The translations under genes and the position numbers were made by a program. The notes beneath the pieces are model-generated. The model saw only the letters and a program-made list of their open reading frames with translations. It was not told where the DNA came from and searched no databases. Below, in pieces: positions 1 through 10,405 of a stretch of 64,000 nt of DNA. The stretch is from Buxus sempervirens (Eukaryota; Streptophyta; Magnoliopsida; Buxales; Buxaceae). Numbering within the stretch: position 1 is the first letter of the stretch; each line of letters opens with the position of its first letter. Location: the NCBI GenBank assembly GCA_947561395.2, contig OX387193.1, forward strand, positions 9,858,001 through 9,922,000. Reading direction: 5' to 3'.

Positions 1-227
1 GTTTTCATTATTTTCTTATTTTGTAGTGCAATTTGGGGTGTCTACACATAGAATCCAGAAAAAATCCCTTTCTTTTATAAATTGAACAGAATGATATAAA
101 TAAATTCCCATGGCTCTCCATTGCCCTCTTTTCTTGGGTTGTGATGATGATATATGAAGCGGTAGATGGAGGGAATTGAGAGGCAACGTGCTTGATTGAA
201 CTACTTATATTGTGTTTGTCCTTGCAG

Positions 228-382
228 ATGTGATGATCGATGAAATTTCAAGGTCACAACGGATGCACAGCTCTATTTCTTTGCTGAAACAAGTGGCACT
301 AGAGAACCTTTTAACCATGTGCAAGGCTTTTGATATGAGATTCTTGCTGCTGCTTCTAATAGCTTGCATATATATGAAGTGA
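228..382 (+). CDS. possible 3'-terminal exon of an unrecognised gene entering from the left edge
   Basis: A splice-acceptor-like pyrimidine stretch ends in TTGCAG at 222-227. If the exon begins in phase 2, an open frame runs about 51 codons to a TGA at 380-382. The predicted peptide begins with a polar stretch (DVMIDEISRSQ) and ends with a leucine-rich segment (RFLLLLLIACIYMK) that could be membrane-like. I recognise no family. No upstream exon can be checked because only 227 bases precede it, and an open frame of this length can occur by chance. Treat it as a weak candidate. Confidence 0.22.
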
Positions 383-439
383 AATCGACTGTTGCGAAAT
401 GGTCAGTGATGCGACCATGAGATGTTACCATGTGGAGCA

Positions 440-690
440 TCTCACGGCCGTGAAATCGGTTCGGTTCGGTTGGGGTTTTGGTTTTCTTATTTATTTTCAA
501 TTTGGTTTTGGTTTTACATTTTCAATTGGGTTTTAATTTGGTTCGGTTCAGTTTGGGTTGATTGCAAGTATTTTCAATTTTGATCTTGGATCGACTTCAA
601 CACTAAGTGAACCGACCCCAGTTTTTTTTTTTTTTTTTTTTTTTTGTGGTAATGAAGTGAACCAACCCCAATCGCACCCCTAATTTATTG
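440..690. repeat. GGTTCGG-rich repeat relic
   Basis: The stretch is built of TTCGGTT and TTTGGTTTTGG units, then the complementary form (AACCGACCCC, AACCAACCCC), and ends with CGCACCCCTAA. It resembles the better preserved copies near 9201, 10406 and 52077. A run of about 23 T at roughly 622-645 interrupts it. No target duplication could be identified. Confidence 0.5.
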
Positions 691-1883
691 CGTGATGGTA
701 TAATCCTTGTTTCAGAGGATGTGCACTTGCGACACTAACCATGCAGTATCATTGAGACACACATGAAACCTGGAACTATCTTCTGTTGTGAACATTGTAT
801 TGGCAGCCATTCAAAGCTCAACTGAAACAATGTGAAAACGGTTACTTGCATGTCTTCTTCGCATCGCATGGTTGATCCCTAAAAAAAACACAGGCTATGA
901 TCACACAAATCCTAAAAGTAGGTTTTTGTGAGTAACAAAACTTCTGAGAAAATGAAGCAAGATTGTATTGAATACCTTGTATATTTTTTTACATTAGCTC
1001 ACCTATATATACAAGATTGTAAAGAATTGTTCTAACAGAAAGAATATTCTAGAATTGCTATAACTCTAACAAAAAGAATGTTCTACTGTTATAACTAATT
1101 TACAGCTCAGGGAAGTCAATCTGTTTGGTCAGCCTTTCTCTTCTTCTCTTCTGGAAGCTTCTTCTTCTTCTCTATCTTCGCTTTTAACTTCTTCACAGTG
1201 AGAGTGGCACACAAGCATTGGCTTTGACAAGAATTTTTTTTTTTTTTTTTTTTTTTGGAAAAACTTCAATATATTAATTAAAAAGACATAGGAACAAAAG
1301 TTCTTCCTCTCATCCAGAAGCGAGGAAAGTATAATAGGGGTCGGTATACCCATAAACAAAAGTTCTCTCTCTGGCTTTTGATAAGAAATCCTCTCTGATC
1401 TCTGCTTGCAATGTTAAAATCTTCTGCAAATTTGCTGTACACGTGAGATGCAGACATGTGGAGCACCTAACTGTTATTTTTTATTTTTTCGAGAGGACCC
1501 CACACAAGAAACATTTACACAACTGAAGAAACATTTAAATGAGGATCTCATACTCATTCAAGAACTGAAGAGCTTTGGCAAAAGAATTTTAGCAGTTAAG
1601 TGACCCAAGAGCAATAGATCTGCTTGGGAAATTTATGTTTCCCTTTTTCTTCTCAAAAAAAATTTGTCAGCAAAAAATATTACATACAAGGTAGTCATAT
1701 CAAATAATCTGTTATGTCTTCATTGGCGCATTTTATAGATCAAATGTTACATTATACTTCTCTAATTAATACAGATCAACAATGGCAGAGGGGACTTTGG
1801 CATATATGGAACTGTACGTGAGCCTTAAGCTGTTACTAATTTACATTGAGGGAAAGTACTGTTATATCTGTCTTTTGTTCATA
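691..1883. other. intergenic spacer, with a possible poly(A)-tailed retrocopy
   Basis: I see no gene. On the minus strand, sequence from about 1470 down to 1257 leads into a run of 23 A (plus-strand T at 1234-1256), the look of a LINE or SINE 3' end. The body is not recognised and no target duplication was confirmed. The rest, up to 1883, is AT-rich and would include the original 3' untranslated region of the SPX gene. Confidence 0.3.
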
Positions 1884-1984
1884 TCAGAGAATGGGAATGG
1901 GAGAGGTAAGTTGAAAGGACTGGAAGAGATCAGAGTTTGGCAAGTTGAGAGGAGGAAGAGAAAGGTGACTGTAAGTAGAACATG
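1884..1984 (-). pseudogene. displaced 3' end of the SPX gene's last exon
   Basis: Reading minus from 1979, 31 sense codons and a TGA (1884-1886) continue exactly in frame from the SPX exon cut at 7393. They begin SSTYSHLSLPPLN when joined to the preceding serine and end PIPIL, the style of tail found in plant SPX-only proteins (SSTYS, then LPPL/LPPM). The piece is separated from the rest of its gene by the copia element. Bases 1980-1984 (ACATG) are one copy of the target duplication. With the element present this segment cannot be translated as part of SPX unless the whole insertion is spliced out. Confidence 0.9.
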
Positions 1985-2620
1985 TGTTGTGGTGAAGTCC
2001 CACCACTTGTGAATGATTTACCTAATACTTTGAAGTTCAAACAAACCAACAAAGTAATGATAATACACCAAAGCACACAAACAAAGTGTAAACTAGCCAC
2101 TAAGTGTGTAAGAAAATGAAATAGAAGCACAACCACAAACAAGAGACGAGATTTAACGTGGTTCGGCACTAAGGCCTACATCCACGGGCAATCCGGCAAG
2201 ATGGAACTCCACTATCAATGCAAAAGATTACAACAAGAGAGGATTTAGAAGACTTACCTCTCTACAAGCTTGACACATAAAACATTCACCCAATCCCACA
2301 ATATGCAACCTTCCACAATATGTTTGTAACCCCAAACAATTATGAAAGAACCCCCAAATAACTTGGAACAAACCTTGCAAGAGATGGAATGGTGAAAACC
2401 CTTGTCTCTTCTCTTTTTCTCTCCTCTTCTTCTCACTCTCTCTCTTAATAGAACCCCATCTAGTGTCTTATAACCCACATGAGAGAGCCCCTCTCATGTA
2501 CCACACTAATGGTATATAAACTTTATTGCTACTATTTACATGAATACCCTCATATAAAGTAACAAGTCCCAAGAGAACAAAAAAACATAAGGAGAAGTGA
2601 TTTTATATCACCTCTCAACA
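1985..2620 (-). repeat. 3' LTR of the copia element
   Basis: This 636-base copy begins TGTTGTGG and ends CTCTCAACA on the plus strand. Compared with the other LTR I count about seven substitutions, one 1-base length difference in an A run, and absence of a 15-base tandem duplication. Confidence 0.95.
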
Positions 2621-2631
2621 ATCTCCACCTT
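2621..2631 (-). other. polypurine tract of the copia element
   Basis: On the minus strand this reads AAGGTGGAGAT and directly abuts the 3' LTR, the expected position for priming plus-strand DNA synthesis. Confidence 0.8.
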
Positions 2632-2668
2632 GATAGAAAATCACCTTGCCATTGCCAAATCTACCAAC

Positions 2669-5600
2669 TCACCTTGGCATGATGCTTAGAGAAGTTAAGC
2701 TCCACTCCAACTTCTCTAGGGTCACTATTTTAGTCAACATGTCGGCTAAGTTCTCCTTGGTTCCAACCTTTAAGACTTGAATCTTCCCATCTTCAATAAC
2801 TTCCCGCACATAGTGATATTGGACACTAATGTGCTTAGTTCTTCTATGATACACCGGATTCTTAGCCAAACAAATAGCACTCATGTTGTGACAAAACAAC
2901 TCCATGGGTTTTGGACTTAAACCAATCTCACCCATAAGACCTTGAAGCCACACCGCTTCTTTGCAAGCCTCCGTTAATGCCATGTATTCGGCTTCGATAC
3001 TAGACAATGCCACCGTTGCTTGTAACTTTGACATCCAATTAATCGGACCATTTCCCAAGCAAAATACATACCCGGTAGTAGACCTTCCTTTGTCAATGTC
3101 ATTAGCATAGCTTGCATCAACATGTCCATGCATTTGTCTTGAATCCTTACCATATGTGATGGCATAGTTACTAGTGCCTCTCAAGTAACGAAGCACCCAC
3201 TTAGCGGCTTCCCAATGTGCCTTACCCGGATTAGCCATGAACCGACTCAAAACTCCAACCGCATAGGAAATATCCGGCCTTGTACATACCATAGCAAACA
3301 TTAAGCTCCCTACAAGACTAGCATAAGGAACTTGGCTCATTTTCTTCTTTTCTTCTTCGGTCTTTGGACATTGTTCCAAAGATAACTTGAAATGAGGTGC
3401 TAGTGATGTCTTCACAGGCTTAGACTTGTCCATGCTAAACCTTCCAAGAACCTTCTCAATGAACCGCTCTTGTGAAAGTGACAAAGTCCCATTCTTTCTA
3501 TCCCTTGTAATTTCTATCCCAGGGATATGTGTAGCCGGCCCGAGATCTTTCATCTCAAATGCCTCACTCAATTGTGCCTTTAGCTCTTGAATCTTAGACT
3601 TATCCTTACCCACAAGCAACATGTCATCAACATACAAGACCAACATCAAGTAAGTGCCATCTTCAAGTACCTTCATATAAACACAATGATCATATTGACT
3701 TCTTTCATAACCAAGGCCCAACATGAAGGATTCAAACTTCTTGTACCATTGTCTTGAAGCTTGCTTCAACCCATACAAAGACTTATTAAGTTTACACACC
3801 AATTCTTCCTTGCCTTCTTCAATGAACCCTTGAGGTTGCTTCATGTAAACCTCCTCCTCAAGGTCACCATGCAAAAATGCGGTTTTCACATCCATTTGTT
3901 CAAGCTCTAAATTAAACATAGCAACTAAAGCAAGAACCAAACGAATAGAAACAAGTTTAACAACCGGTGCAAAGACTTCAAAAAAGTCAATACCTTCCTT
4001 TTGAGAAAATCCTTTTGCAACTAACCTTGCACGGTACTTTGTAATCTCTCCATCCTTACCTTTCTTGAATTTATAGACCCATTTGCCCCCAACCGCTTTT
4101 CGCCCCTTTGGTAGTTCCACCAACTCCCAAGTTTTGTTCTTGTGAAGTGCATTCATCTCTTCACCCATAGCTTGCTTCCAACCTGTAGAGTCACTACCAT
4201 TAATGGCCTCTTCAAATGTGCATGGTTCACCATCTTCCGTGATTAAAGCCCTCATTGTAATAGGATCAACACAATCTTCAAGTCTTGATGGTAAATGCCT
4301 TTCACGTCTTGGACGTTCTTGAGATAGTGGTGGTTGTAGTTGTTCATGTTGCCCATTATCTTCTTGAGCTTCAACATCTCCATCAACCACTTCTTCATTA
4401 GGAGTTACATTTTCCGGAATAAAACCACCCGGAATAACTTCAAATTGCTCCACCTCATTTTGACCTTCTTCCATGGTAGGCTCCAAAGTCTTGTTTAGCA
4501 TTCTCGATTCATCAAAGTGAACATCACGGCTATGAATTATTTTACGAGAAACCGGATCCCATAAACGGTATCCTTTAACATTCTTTCCATAACCAACAAA
4601 GATGCACTTTCTAGACTTTGGATCTAATTTATCCCTTTGACAACTAGGAATCAATGTATATGCATCACATCCAAATATTTTCAAATCAGAATAATCACTA
4701 GGAGTTCCATGCCATACCTCTTGAGGTGTTTTCTCTCCCAATGTCGCCGAAGGTGATCTATTCACAAGGTAGCAAGCCGTGTTGATAGCTTCCGCCCAAA
4801 ACTCCTTATCAAGACCCGCATTGCTTAACATACACCTTGCACGTTCCACCAAAGTTCTATTCATACGCTCCGCCACCCCATTTTGTTGAGGGGTTCTAAC
4901 AACGGTATTATGCATGACAATTCCTTCATCTTTGCAAAAATTGAGGAAAGTATTGTTCACAAATTCTAAACCATTGTCGGTTCTAATCACCTTGATGCTT
5001 CTTCCACTTTGTTTCTCCACCTCGGCTTTGAAATGCTTGAATGCAATGAAAGCTTCATCCTTTGTCTTCAAGAATGTCTCCCATACCCTCCTTGAATAAT
5101 CATCAATGAAAGATATGAAATAAGATGCACCACCATGTGATTTAGTGCGAGATGGACCCTACAAATCCGAGTGAACATAATCAAGTATGTCTTTGCTAGT
5201 ATGACTCCCGGCCTTGAAGCTTCTCCTATGATGCTTGCCATAGACACAATGCTCACAAAATTCTTTATCACCAAAGCACATCTTAGGAATAAGTTCCTTT
5301 TTCATCAAGATGTCCATACCTTTTTCACTCATGTGACCCAACCTTCTATGCCAAAGCCGAACCGGATATTCATCATGGTCAACCGCCACTTGTGCACCAT
5401 CTACAATTGTGCTTCCAAGCAATTTATACAAGTTTCCAACCCGGATGCCTTTCATAACAATCAAAGCACCCTTAGAAACTTTAATCACTCCACCTTGTCC
5501 GGTGTACTTGTAGCCACAAGAATCAAGTTCCGATAGTGAAATCAAGCTTTTCTTCAAATCCGGTACATGCCTTACATTTTCAAGTGTTCTAACATTGCCA

Positions 5601-6655
5601 TCAAACATCTTGAGTTGTACCACACCAACACCCACAATATGACTAGTTGAGTTGTTCCCCATCAAGACATATCCACCATCACATGGCTCATATGAGCTAA
5701 ACCATGACCGATGTGGACACATATGATGAGTAGCGGCGGTATCAAGAACCCAATTTTGATGATAAATAGGACTACTACTAGCCATAAATACCTCATCTTC
5801 AATGGATCCGGATATTGATTCTTCCACTTGATTGGCTTCACTTTTGGTCTCGCCTTCATTCTTCTCTTTTTCATATTCTTTACTTGAGTTGGAACCCTTG
5901 CCTTTTCTAAAGTAGCAATCTTTCTTCAAATGCCCTTTCTTACCGCAATTCCAACAAGTACCTTTTTCAAACCGGCCTCTTGACTTTGAACGGTGACTAT
6001 ATTTCCCCCTTGAAATGCTTCTAAATGATCCACCACGCTCATTAGGATGTCCTCTTATAGTAAGAGCCTCCATTCCTACCTCCAATGATGCATGCCTTCT
6101 AGATTCATCGGCAAACAAGGCACTAGTCACATCATCAAAAGTGAGTTTATCATCCTTGGAACAACTTAGAGTTGTAACCAGGTTGTCATAACTATCCGGC
6201 AAAGTACATAACATGGTCACCGCTTTATCTCAATCCTTCATAGGTTCATCAATGCTTTCAAGTTGACCAATAATGTCATTAAAAGTGCTCAAGTGCTCGG
6301 AGATCTTGGTGCCTTCTTTCATCTTCAAAGAATATAACTTCTTCTTTAGAAGAATTATGTTGAGTAGAGATTTGGTTTGATACAAGCTCTCAAGCTTTGC
6401 CCACAACTCGGATGCCGTCTTCTCACCTTTTATATTAAAGATCACATTATCCGCCAAACACAAGCGAATAGTAGAGACCGCCTTCATATCCATTTTTAAC
6501 CAATCCTCTTTGCTCATAGTGGATGGCTTTTCACTTATACCAAGTAAAGCTTCCTCTTGCCCATTTTGCACCAAGACATCATACATCTTAATCTTCCATA
6601 GCTCAAAGTTATTTCTTCCATTAAACTTCTCCACCTCAAATCGGTTGCTTCCCAT
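2669..6655 (-). pseudogene. copia gag-pol polyprotein with two in-frame stops
   Basis: One frame runs from the ATG at 6655 to a stop at 2669, about 1.33 kb of codons, broken only by TGA at 6230-6232 and TAG at 5159-5161; there is no frameshift. Domains in order: gag (starts MGSNRFEVEKFNG); a CCHC zinc knuckle (CWNCGKKGHLKKDC); a protease region with WVLDTAATHHM where DSGA-like motifs are usual; GAG-pre-integrase (LWHRRLGHMS); integrase core with TDNGLEF and RTPQQNGVAER; reverse transcriptase with YVDDMLLVG; and an RNase H region (DASYAND). The gag stop follows EPMKD and the second follows YVHSDL, just before the integrase core. Order and motifs are diagnostic of Ty1/copia. The two nonsense codons would stop polyprotein synthesis. 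Confidence 0.95.
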
Positions 6656-6726
6656 TTTACTACACTTTTACTCACTTAGGCAATTTCACAAACACCTTGT
6701 TCACACTTTCTTCATATAACCCGGAA

Positions 6727-6739
6727 GCTCCGATACCAC
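6727..6739 (-). other. primer-binding site (initiator tRNA-Met type)
   Basis: The minus strand reads TGGTATCGGAGC, matching the usual plant copia site TGGTATCAGAGC except at one base. It lies one or two bases inside the 5' LTR. Confidence 0.88.
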
Positions 6740-6740
6740 T

Positions 6741-7392
6741 TGTTGTGGTGAAATCCCACCACTTGTGAATGATTTACCTAATACTTTGAAGTTCAAACAA
6801 ACCAACAAAGTAATGATAATACACCAAAGCACACAAACAAAGTGTAAACTAGCCACTAAGTGTGTAAGAAAATGAAATAAAAGCACAACCACAAACAAGA
6901 GACGAGATTTAACGTGGTTCGGCACTAAGGCCTACGTCCACGGGCAATCCGGCAAGATGGAACTCCACTATCAATGCAAAAGATTACAACAAGAGAGGAT
7001 TTAGAAGACTTACCTCTCTACAAGCTTAACACACAAAACATTCACCCAATCCCACAATATGCAACCTTCCACAATATGTTTGTAACCCCAAACAATTATG
7101 AAAGAACCCCCAAATAACTTGGAACAAACCTTGCAAGAGATGGAATGGTGAAAACCCTTGTAGAGAAAACCCTTGTCTCTTCTCTTTTTCTCTCCTCTTC
7201 TTCTCACTCTCTCTCTTAATAGAACCACATCTAGTGTCTTATAACCCACATGAGAGAGCCCCTCTCATGTACCACACTAATGGTATATAAACTTTATTGC
7301 TACTATTTACATGAATACCCTCATATAAAGTAACAAGTCCCAAGAAAACAAAAAAAACATAAGGAGAAGTGATTTTATATCACCTCTCAACA
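6741..7392 (-). repeat. 5' LTR of the copia element
   Basis: This is a 652-base copy. The 16-base length difference from its partner is explained by a 15-base tandem duplication (GAAAACCCTTG-type unit near 7150-7175) plus one A. Because the host gene runs the same way, polyadenylation of the truncated SPX transcript may occur here, and the first LTR bases supply its new stop codon (TGA at 7387-7389). Confidence 0.95.
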
Positions 7393-8469
7393 ACTTGTTT
7401 GCCGCATCTCTCGCATGGTTACCAAAGCAGCAACTGTATTCCTGAAAATGCCATGACCAGTCATGGTTATTGCCTCCTTTTCCCCTTTTTCTTGATCACT
7501 TTGGCCTTCTTCATGTCTGACCGGAAATACTGCATCAATGGTGCTTTCACATTCCTTTATGAGCTTCAACACAAGATCGGTTCTAAAGAAGGGCTGTTGC
7601 AACACTTTCTTAATGAATGGCATCCGCAGCAACGTGCCGGTTCGCTTATCATACTTCTTCAAGATCTTAGCCAATCCTACAACACAAAACAAAATTTCTA
7701 TTATGTTTTAAATTTAGTCAATCAATAAATTGAAACCAGTTCATCATATGTTCTTGAGCTTTGCAGGTTTTCAATTTGTCTCCCCTGTTCAGGCTTTGTA
7801 ATTCAAGTAACTCTGGTTTGCAATATATGAAACAAGACACAAGCTTAAAGCTTCCTGGGTACCTGTGTAATTGATATTGCTATAGTTCACTAAAAGCACC
7901 ATTTCTCCATGTAAATTAATAATGTCCTTTCTGATCTTCCCCATTTCTTCTCTGTAATCATCCTCGGACGGCCGACTCCCGTTCGGACCCCATGTATCCA
8001 TAACCACCTGGATTCTCTGTTGTAACTCCTGCAAATCAAGAACCCCATTTTCACAGACATCACAAATGAAAAACTGGGGTGCTGTTAAGTAGCCTATATC
8101 CACATTGTTTTATCTACCGCATACATTGACAAATTCTACATTGAAGGTCCAAAAATGTGTTTTCTGATAACAAGTTCTATGTTTCAAACACCCCAAAAGA
8201 TTGAAAAGAACAACACTTACTTTATGGCGAATGATGAAGTCTTCTTCTTGCTCAACGAAAAAGGCATTAAACTTGTCAATCTCAATGTTCAACAAGAACA
8301 CAAACTTTGCTTCATCCTTCCTTGGATATGGCAGCTGCCCCTTAAATGATGATGAAGCAGAAGAGATAAGCCTAACAAGCCTCTTCAAATCCTTGTAGGA
8401 GACAAACTTGTCGCGCCACTCGGGCAATGTCTCATGCATTTGGTGTTTGAGTCTCTTTCCAAATTTCAT
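7387..8469 (-). CDS. SPX: SPX-domain protein (SPX1-3-like), C-terminus truncated by a copia insertion
   Basis: SPX-only proteins bind inositol pyrophosphates and restrain PHR transcription factors when phosphate is sufficient. Exons (minus): 8469-8221, 8028-7863, 7676-7387, with GT-AG borders and consistent phases (0, then 1). The protein starts [20 protein letters not shown], the canonical SPX start. Y25 and K29 (SYKDLKR), and the lysine cluster in [14 protein letters not shown] (about residues 139-152), match the conserved basic ligand surface; [16 protein letters not shown] follows. The native protein would be 264 residues. The insertion after MREMRQTS replaces the last 31 codons with Cys and a stop inside the LTR, giving 234 residues. 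The SPX fold looks intact, so partial function is possible. I choose SPX1-3-like over SPX4-like from the N-terminus, with moderate certainty. Confidence 0.93.
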
Positions 8470-8534
8470 GTCTCCTGTGAGTTCTAACTCAAATTAATGC
8501 TGAACCAAAACAACCCCAGATCGGATCACAAGAC

Positions 8535-8552
8535 AGAGAGAGAGAGAGAGAG
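8535..8552 (-). repeat. GA/CT microsatellite in the SPX 5' leader
   Basis: About nine GA units on the plus strand (CT on the coding strand), 65-85 bases upstream of the SPX ATG. Pyrimidine-rich tracts of this sort are common in plant 5' leaders. Confidence 0.7.
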
Positions 8553-8614
8553 CAAGAAATAAGAACTATTTAATGAAGCTTTTTGATTACGCAGCAAAGA
8601 TAGAACATTAAAGG

Positions 8615-8622
8615 GCATATGC
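8615..8622 (-). promoter_or_regulatory. P1BS element (PHR-binding site), proximal copy
   Basis: GCATATGC fits the palindromic consensus GNATATNC bound by PHR1-type MYB factors. It lies 146 bases upstream of the SPX start codon. SPX genes are classic phosphate-starvation targets of PHR, so position and gene identity support each other. Binding is inferred. Confidence 0.72.
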
Positions 8623-8669
8623 TAGGTGTAAAGAGGAGAGTAGAAAATTTGAACAGGAGGGGATTTATG

Positions 8670-8677
8670 GCATATTC
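8670..8677 (-). promoter_or_regulatory. P1BS element (PHR-binding site), distal copy
   Basis: GCATATTC also fits GNATATNC and lies 201 bases upstream of the SPX ATG, 55 bases from the proximal copy. Confidence 0.7.
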
Positions 8678-9055
8678 TCGTGTTGTTCACACGTTACTTT
8701 TAAAAGCTTCTCAACGACTTCCAAGGTTATTATTATTTATATGAAGCATGACTGAGGAAAAAGGAAAGGAATATGGAGGGGCTGATGCCATGGAATCTCC
8801 TCAGAATCTCCCACTGGAGGGGAAATTTAGTACATAGATTTCACACAGAAAGGCTCTTGCCTGTCGGAGTAATCAAACGAGGAAATGAACATGATCAAAA
8901 GAAACCTTGGAGATGCTTTGTGTTCTAGAAAAGGGTCCCACTGATTGGTGGCAAGAACAGCAGATAAGTCATAAGCAAGAAGCTTTGGGGATTTATAGTT
9001 CAATCTCCTATAAAAAGATCAAATATATAGTGGAACCTAAACGGTACCAAGGCTG

Positions 9056-9125
9056 ATGCCGAATTTTACAACTGTGATTACAGCCTAATTATGCCGAATT
9101 TTACAACTGTGATTACAGCCTAATT
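9056..9125. repeat. 35-base perfect tandem duplication
   Basis: Two adjacent identical 35-base units, each starting ATGCCGAATTTTACAACTG, occupy 9056-9090 and 9091-9125. They lie about 590-660 bases upstream of the SPX start. The perfect identity implies a recent duplication. No function is evident. Confidence 0.9.
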
Positions 9126-9200
9126 GTGCTTCACAAGCATCTTCCTCCATGTAAGATAAAAGGTTGTACATCTGTGACTGTTTTAACAGCCCAATTGGAT

Positions 9201-10053
9201 TAAGATTGCAACTTGGTTCGGTTTACCGACCCAAAAGTTGGTTTGGTTTTTCAAAACAGACCCAAAAGCTTACGGTTCGGTTTTGATTCTAAAATCTATA
9301 AATTGAATTAATTTTGGTTCGGTTTTGAGTTGATAATTAAACTAAACCAAAACCCAACTTAAGAATATGCTTCACGAAATTGAACCAAACGCAACATATA
9401 TACGAAAAATTGGTTTGGTTTTTGGCTTGGAGTGATTGATTCTCAATTTGACTTTGTTCAACTTTGGGTTACTAGTCAAAAACCTTGGTTTGATCTAAAC
9501 TCACGATACTAATGGGGCAAGTTAAATGGGTAACTTGCTCGCGGCTCATGGTAAAGGTTTCGTATTTTCAAAATTGAGTTAGGAATGGTTCGGTTTTGGC
9601 CAAACCAACCCTGCCCAGAACCTGCTTTTAATCTATTAAAATATCATTTTTATATGATTAAAAAAATTATTTTCATATCTATAATTTTTTTTTATCAGTA
9701 AATGAGCAGATTTTATATATTGGTAAAAATAGGAACTGTAGGTACACAAACTGTGTACCATAGCTAACCAATACAATTTAGTCTACCTCCCTCTCAATAC
9801 TTTCATATCTATAATATATAAAAATACATACTTTATTAATAAATGTATTATTAATTTTTATATTCTATTTAAAAAAAATATTTTTATGCATTCTATAGTA
9901 TGATCGGGTCATCCTAACCCGCCCTGTTACCAACCCAATAAGGACAGGTTAGGGTTTGGTATTAGCTAAAACCTTACGAGGGTTCGGATTTACCAAAACC
10001 CACCCAGAACTTGCCCTGTTGCCATCCCTAGTCTGAATTGAGTCGCACCCATA
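9201..10053. mobile_element. GGTTCGG-family TIR element, copy 1, interrupted by a hAT MITE
   Basis: The left end reads TAAGATTGCAACTTGG; the right end read inverted gives TATGGGTGCGACTC, an imperfect terminal inverted repeat shared with the copies at 10406 and 52077. The interior is rich in TTCGGTTTTGG and its complement. A hAT MITE (9580-10035) splits it near the right end: the sequence after the MITE (GAGTCGCACCCATA) is the expected end of this family. No target duplication of its own could be identified. Confidence 0.65.
9580..10035. mobile_element. hAT-type MITE nested in GGTTCGG copy 1
   Basis: The left end is TAGGAATGG and the right end is CCATCCCTA, matching the ends of the well-preserved MITE at 59419. 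The 8-base sequence AATTGAGT stands directly before the left end (9572-9579) and again at 10036-10043, after five extra bases (GTCTG) following the TIR. An 8-base duplication is the hAT signature; the extra five bases are unexplained. Confidence 0.72.
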
Positions 10054-10405
10054 GTGAGCATCAAATGGGTAAGATTATGGATTGGCCACAAAGAGAGAGA
10101 CTATGTCCATGCTAATGCTTGTATGACAGTCTTTAATTGATCTTCCACGTCTCCATCAATGTACACAGAGTCAAGCTCAACCCTGCCCTCTTTTTGGGTT
10201 CCTGTTTGATAGCCACATCAAGTTGCAAGTCCTAATTTCAACATATAAAAGTTGAAAAGGCCACATCCCTGGTCCCTCCCTATAACAACTTTTTGACAAA
10301 ATTGACTTCTAAAAAAATGAGTTTTTTTTAGCTGGACCAGGGATGGTGTAAGGCTGTGAGCTTAGAGAACTTAACGTCAGACTGGAATGTTGTGAGCGCG
10401 ACAAC

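Larger units (their letters stand above)
1985..7392 (-). mobile_element. Ty1/copia LTR retrotransposon, young, inserted in an SPX exon
   Basis: This is a 5.4 kb element on the minus strand with two LTRs (1985-2620 and 6741-7392), each running TG...CA on either strand. A primer-binding site complementary to the initiator tRNA-Met 3' end lies directly inside the upstream LTR, and a polypurine tract directly inside the downstream LTR. The internal region encodes gag, protease, integrase, reverse transcriptase and RNase H in copia order (integrase before reverse transcriptase). Flanking 5-base target copies are ACATG (1980-1984) and ACTTG (7393-7397), a 4/5 match. It has the same orientation as the host gene, so host transcripts read straight into its 5' LTR. 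Two in-frame stops mean it probably depends on other copies for movement now. Confidence 0.97.

Noticed and set aside
2254-2478. Small minus-strand frames in the LTRs (also 7010-7249, 1930-2169, 6701-6925)
   Set aside because: These are non-coding LTR sequences; the same frame recurs in both LTRs and is not part of gag-pol.
5171-5536. 121-codon plus-strand frame inside the copia element
   Set aside because: Antisense shadow of the gag-pol frame.
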